Assembly: GCA_900319195.1 (NCBI GenBank)
Contig: ONNL01000021.1
Coordinates: forward strand, 1 to 26,085
Length of the DNA: 26,085 nt
From: an uncultured Ruminococcus sp.
Lineage (GTDB): Bacteria > Bacillota > Clostridia > Oscillospirales > Ruminococcaceae
Direction: 5' to 3'
Shown here piece by piece: positions 22,858 through 26,085 of this stretch (the first letter of the stretch is position 1; every line of letters starts with the position of its first letter). The notes below the pieces were generated by a model. That model did not search any database, was not told where the DNA came from, and saw nothing but the letters and a program-made list of their open reading frames with translations. The position numbers and the translations under genes are program-made.

Positions 22858-23364
22858 TTACATTCCGCTTCTTACGATAATGTCGATATCGTCAACGATG
22901 ATATCTATCTCATCGTCCTCGGGCTGTTCAAATATGCTCTCAAAATTGCGGAGAATGGCATCATCAATATAATAACCGTCCTTCGCCTTTTCAAGAACGC
23001 TGACATTGCGCTCGTCGATACGGCGCTTCCACTCACTCTGGCTGAGCTCAATATAGTGCAGCTCGGTGCTTGCATTTCTTGAATGGTAGAAATCACGTAT
23101 CTGATCGCGCTCGGCTCTTGTCCAGAAGCCCCAGTCAAGCACGACATTTACCCCTCTGTTGAGTATCTCCGCAGACTTTTCAAGAAGGAACTTCTTCAGC
23201 TTTCTGACATATTCCTCATGCTTTTCGCCTGCATACTGTCCGAAAACAGCCTGCATTATTTCATCAACAGATAAAAGAACTGCGTTCTCATCTTTACATA
23301 TACTTTGTGAATAGGTAGTTTTTCCGGAACAGAGTTTTCCGGCTACAAGAATGGCTTTTCCCAT
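22858..23364 (-). CDS. P-loop kinase of the AAA_33/zeta-like type
   Basis: A 168-residue cytoplasmic ATP-binding protein. Walker A GKLCSGKT is at 9-16, VLLSVDEIMQAVFG gives the expected aspartate after the second strand, and NVVLDWGFWTRAERDQIR is the lid-side motif of this small-kinase family. The C-terminus is acidic (DDEIDIIVDDIDIIV). Members include small-molecule kinases and some antibiotic or toxin kinases; the substrate cannot be read from sequence. No antitoxin-like gene is next to it. It has its own consensus promoter and terminator, so it is monocistronic and divergent from the second xylanase. The ATG follows a GGGAGGGG site. Confidence 0.82.
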   Translation of the reverse strand: MGKAILVAGKLCSGKTTYSQSICKDENAVLLSVDEIMQAVFGQYAGEKHEEYVRKLKKFLLEKSAEILNRGVNVVLDWGFWTRAERDQIRDFYHSRNASTELHYIELSQSEWKRRIDERNVSVLEKAKDGYYIDDAILRNFESIFEQPEDDEIDIIVDDIDIIVRSGM

Positions 23365-23388
23365 AGGATATCCCCTCCCTTTTTATAA

Positions 23389-23417
23389 ATTATACCACAT
23401 ATGAAACAGAATGTCAA
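23389..23417 (-). promoter_or_regulatory. Consensus sigma-A promoter for the P-loop kinase
   Basis: On the minus strand TTGACA (23412-23417), a 17-base spacer and TATAAT (23389-23394), full consensus. Confidence 0.92.
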
Positions 23418-23445
23418 TCAATTTTCAAAAAAATATCATATCATA

Positions 23446-23474
23446 TTGACAAATATTTACCGAAATGATAAAAT
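23446..23474 (+). promoter_or_regulatory. Sigma-A promoter for the second xylanase
   Basis: TTGACA (23446-23451), a 17-base spacer and TAAAAT (23469-23474), 46 bases before the ATG. The two divergent promoters lie back to back, with 28 AT-rich bases between their -35 sites. Confidence 0.88.
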
Positions 23475-23520
23475 TATTGATAAGAAGTCCGTTATCGGAC
23501 AATTATAAGGAGTTGATCTT

Positions 23521-26085
23521 ATGAACATGAAAAAGGTCATTGCTGCCGTCCTCTCCGCAGCGATGATAACCACAGCAGTGCCTCCTATGGCTGATGTCTC
23601 CGCAGAGGAGGCGGAGCTCGTACACAACAGCTTTGAGGAGGATTTCGGTACATGGAAGGCGAGAACCTCGGGCAGCACCGAGATCTCTCTCTCCGACGCA
23701 CAGGCATACGAGGGCAGCAAGTCCCTCAGTGTTACGGGAAGAACAGTGAACTGGAACGGTGCAGGCGCTTCAATGATAGGCATTATGTACCCCGACCAGC
23801 AGTACACGCTGAGTGTTGCCGTCTATTATGACGACGAGGTCGGCGGACAGAACCAGCAGTTCAACCTGCAATGCCTGTACACCGATTCCAACGGCAAGGA
23901 AAACTACAAGTACATAAGCAGCGTAAATGCTGCAAAAGGAGAATGGAGCGTTATCAACGGCACCTATACAGTCCCCTCGGACGCTTCAAATATCGTTGTT
24001 TACGTCGAAGCGGCTACTCTCAGCGACTTCTGCATGGACGAGTTTATCGTGAACGGCGAAAAGACCGAAGCAACGGACGCTGTTGACGGCTTCTCGGATA
24101 ACTTCGACGACGGAACTAAAATGAACTGGCAGACAAGAGGCTCCAATACCACACTTGAGGTGACGGACAAATACGCTCACAGCGGCGATCATTCATTATA
24201 CACCGACGGCAGACAGCAGCTCTGGAACGGTGCGACCTGCAACAAGACTCTCAACCTCACAGCAGGCGGATATTACAGCTTCGGCTGCTACGTGCTCTAC
24301 GACGGGGACAACTGGACGGATACGCAGAAATTCTCCATTAATCTCCAATATGACGCGGACGGAAAGGAAAATTACTACACTATCGCAACAGATACCGCCA
24401 ACAAGGGCGAATGGACACACATCGGCACAGAATGCACTATCCCCGAGAATGCGTCGAATATCTACGTCTACGTACAGACAGCATACAAGCCCGAGGCTTC
24501 CGTGACCGAGCAGGACCTCATGGGATTCTATCTTGATGATGTCACGGGAACAAGGCTCCCCGACCCTGCTATTCAGGACGATTTAGAGTCACTCAACGAC
24601 GTTTACAGCAAGTATTACTTCAATATCGGCTGTGCAGTGACGGACAGCGAGCTCTCGCAGGGCGCTACCAAGGACCTTATCCTCAAGCACTACGGCTGTG
24701 TTACTGTCGGAAACGAGCTGAAACCCGAGTCCGTACTTGACAAGGCTGCGACAATTGCTTACATGAACGCTAACGGCGGCGACCAGACAGTGCCGCAGGT
24801 ATCACTGAAGCAGGCTGCAAATATCCTCAGCTTCTGTCAGAAGAACGACCTCAAAGTACGCGGTCACGTCCTCGTATGGCACTCGCAGACTCCGGATTGG
24901 TTCTTCAAGGAGAATTATGACGACTCCGCCGACTACGTTTCGCCCGAGGTCATGGACAAGCGACTTGAAAACTACATCAAAAACCTCATGGCTGCGATAA
25001 AGGAGCAGTACCCCGACCTTGAATTCTACGCTTGGGACGTTGTGAACGAAGCGGCTTCCGATTCGGGAACTATCAGAAAAGCAGGAGCATACTCACAGGG
25101 CGACGGCTCTTCGGCTTGGGTAAGCGTATACGGCGACCAGAGCTACATCAGAAAGGCTTTCGCCTATGCAAGAAAATATGCTCCCGCAGGCTGCAAGCTG
25201 TTCTACAATGACTATAATGAATACAGCGACGCTAAGCTGAAATACATACAGTCCGAGATCTTACAGCCGATAATTGAGGACAACAACATCGACGGCATGG
25301 GTATGCAGTCGCACATCGGCATGAGCAGTCCCACTATCGAGCAGTACGAGGCGGCAATCAGAAGCTATGCTGCTATGGGACTTGAGGTGCAGATAACCGA
25401 GCTCGACATCTCTCTCCGCTCGAATGCTCCCGAGGACCTTCTTGCAGAGGCGGAGCGCTATCGTCAGAGCTTTGAGATGTACCAAAGAGTGAAGGCGGAC
25501 GGTGTTCCGCTCACAGCCGTTACGCTCTGGGGAATCACGGACTCGACAAGCTGGATAGGCGGCTATCCCCTCCTCTTTGACAAGGACTATCAGGCTAAGG
25601 ACGCATTCTACGCGGTCATCGACACCGACGCAGAGGTTCAGACGATAAAATCTATCCCCGCTTATATCCTGAGCAGCGCATTCTCAACGAACACCTCGAT
25701 ATTTGAGGGCGCAGTTGTGAACGAGGTCGGCGACAAGGGCACTTTCCAGGTCGCATATGACACAAACGGTGGCTATCTCAGCTTTTTGGTCAAGGGTGCA
25801 AAGGGCGCGGAAGTGACCATAATGGGTGAGGGGCTGAAAACATCGACTTCAAATCTTCCCAACGGCAGCATTGAAGTGATGAAGAAATACGACGGCGAGC
25901 TAAATGAAGGGGACTCAGTCCGCTTTGACGTAGTCATCGACGGCGTTGCGTGGAACGCTCAGAATTACGATGCTGACAACACCGACACATCTGTATATGG
26001 CAAGCTTACGCTGAAAAAGCGTCCATCTATCGCTGAGGCTGCAAAGGGAACTCCCGTTATCGACGGCACTATCGACGATATATGG
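23521..26085 (+). CDS. Secreted xylanase CBM22-CBM22-GH10, probable CBM9 (3' end missing)
   Basis: An open frame of 855 codons running off the window. The ATG is eight bases after AAGGAG. The signal peptide (MNMKKVIAAVLSAAMITTAV, cleavage near ADVSA at about 27) is followed by two CBM22 modules (about 31-200 and 210-350), each beginning with a similar SFEEDFGTWKAR or NFDDGTKMNWQTR strand. The GH10 barrel (about 360-700) has GHVLVWHSQTPDWF, acid/base Glu510 in WDVVNEA and nucleophile Glu627 in ITELDI, all canonical. A beta-rich segment (about 705-838) ends in VAWN-YG-L-L features reminiscent of CBM9. Then TPVIDGTIDDIW begins what looks like a proper CBM9. No dockerin is seen before the cut. 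Expected role: endo-1,4-beta-xylanase acting outside the cell. GH10 and CBM22 calls are firm; CBM9 is probable. Confidence 0.93.
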   Translation, partial: MNMKKVIAAVLSAAMITTAVPPMADVSAEEAELVHNSFEEDFGTWKARTSGSTEISLSDAQAYEGSKSLSVTGRTVNWNGAGASMIGIMYPDQQYTLSVAVYYDDEVGGQNQQFNLQCLYTDSNGKENYKYISSVNAAKGEWSVINGTYTVPSDASNIVVYVEAATLSDFCMDEFIVNGEKTEATDAVDGFSDNFDDGTKMNWQTRGSNTTLEVTDKYAHSGDHSLYTDGRQQLWNGATCNKTLNLTAGGYYSFGCYVLYDGDNWTDTQKFSINLQYDADGKENYYTIATDTANKGEWTHIGTECTIPENASNIYVYVQTAYKPEASVTEQDLMGFYLDDVTGTRLPDPAIQDDLESLNDVYSKYYFNIGCAVTDSELSQGATKDLILKHYGCVTVGNELKPESVLDKAATIAYMNANGGDQTVPQVSLKQAANILSFCQKNDLKVRGHVLVWHSQTPDWFFKENYDDSADYVSPEVMDKRLENYIKNLMAAIKEQYPDLEFYAWDVVNEAASDSGTIRKAGAYSQGDGSSAWVSVYGDQSYIRKAFAYARKYAPAGCKLFYNDYNEYSDAKLKYIQSEILQPIIEDNNIDGMGMQSHIGMSSPTIEQYEAAIRSYAAMGLEVQITELDISLRSNAPEDLLAEAERYRQSFEMYQRVKADGVPLTAVTLWGITDSTSWIGGYPLLFDKDYQAKDAFYAVIDTDAEVQTIKSIPAYILSSAFSTNTSIFEGAVVNEVGDKGTFQVAYDTNGGYLSFLVKGAKGAEVTIMGEGLKTSTSNLPNGSIEVMKKYDGELNEGDSVRFDVVIDGVAWNAQNYDADNTDTSVYGKLTLKKRPSIAEAAKGTPVIDGTIDDIW

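Noticed and set aside
22858..23364. A zeta-type toxin of a toxin-antitoxin pair
   Set aside because: The P-loop kinase has its own promoter and terminator and no small partner gene beside it.
1..26085. tRNA, rRNA, CRISPR array, insertion sequence or prophage genes
   Set aside because: I found no regularly spaced repeats, transposase or integrase motifs, or convincing cloverleaf or rRNA sequence in the gaps between genes.

Overview
This 26 kb window looks like chromosome from a fibre-degrading Ruminococcus (Clostridia, Oscillospiraceae/Ruminococcaceae). The evidence is a large secreted xylanase with an internal dockerin, a second CBM22-CBM22-GH10 xylanase, a type III (GlnN) glutamine synthetase, a reverse-type rubrerythrin, a sporulation sigma-G gene, strong AGGAGG ribosome binding sites and near-consensus TTGACA-17-TATAAT promoters. 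R. flavefaciens or a close relative such as R. champanellensis fits best. The species is an inference; no rRNA is present.

Layout. (1) Positions 1-6600 are read almost entirely on the minus strand: a 28-codon ORF; an HD phosphohydrolase gene followed by a cytoplasmic GH13 alpha-amylase fused to a DUF1653 domain; a single-pass membrane protein with a Thr/Pro/Glu tail; sigG; a pyridoxamine/pyridoxal kinase; a small two-helix membrane protein gene broken by a frameshift; a reverse rubrerythrin; and a small protein resembling the C-terminal tail of anaerobic ribonucleotide reductase. (2) Positions 6600-14680 run on the plus strand: a Crp/Fnr regulator, uppP (bacA), glnN behind a structured leader, and a 1278-residue CBM22-GH10-CBM22-dockerin-GH43-CBM6 enzyme. 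(3) Positions 14681-15112 hold no gene but a dense series of hairpins, including an inverted second copy of the repeat that opens the window. (4) Positions 15113-23364 are minus strand: an HtrA-like protease, an LtaS-family sulfatase-fold membrane enzyme, a compact five-gene operon fhs-tsaE-tsaB-rpiB-upp, and a P-loop kinase. (5) From 23521 to the end runs a plus-strand secreted xylanase, cut off by the window at the start of a probable CBM9 module.

Function. The two xylanases would attack xylan outside the cell, one of them docked to a cellulosome and carrying a GH43 side-chain or xylosidase activity. GlnN assimilates ammonia. UppP, HtrA and the LtaS-like enzyme serve the envelope. Rubrerythrin detoxifies peroxide. 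The fhs operon joins one-carbon metabolism to t6A tRNA modification and nucleotide/pentose salvage. No phage, insertion sequence, CRISPR array, rRNA or tRNA was seen. The least ordinary items are the glnN leader, the dispersed hairpin element near 14.8 kb, the GH13-DUF1653 fusion, the isolated sigG, the palindrome over the rubrerythrin -10 site and the frameshifted membrane gene.
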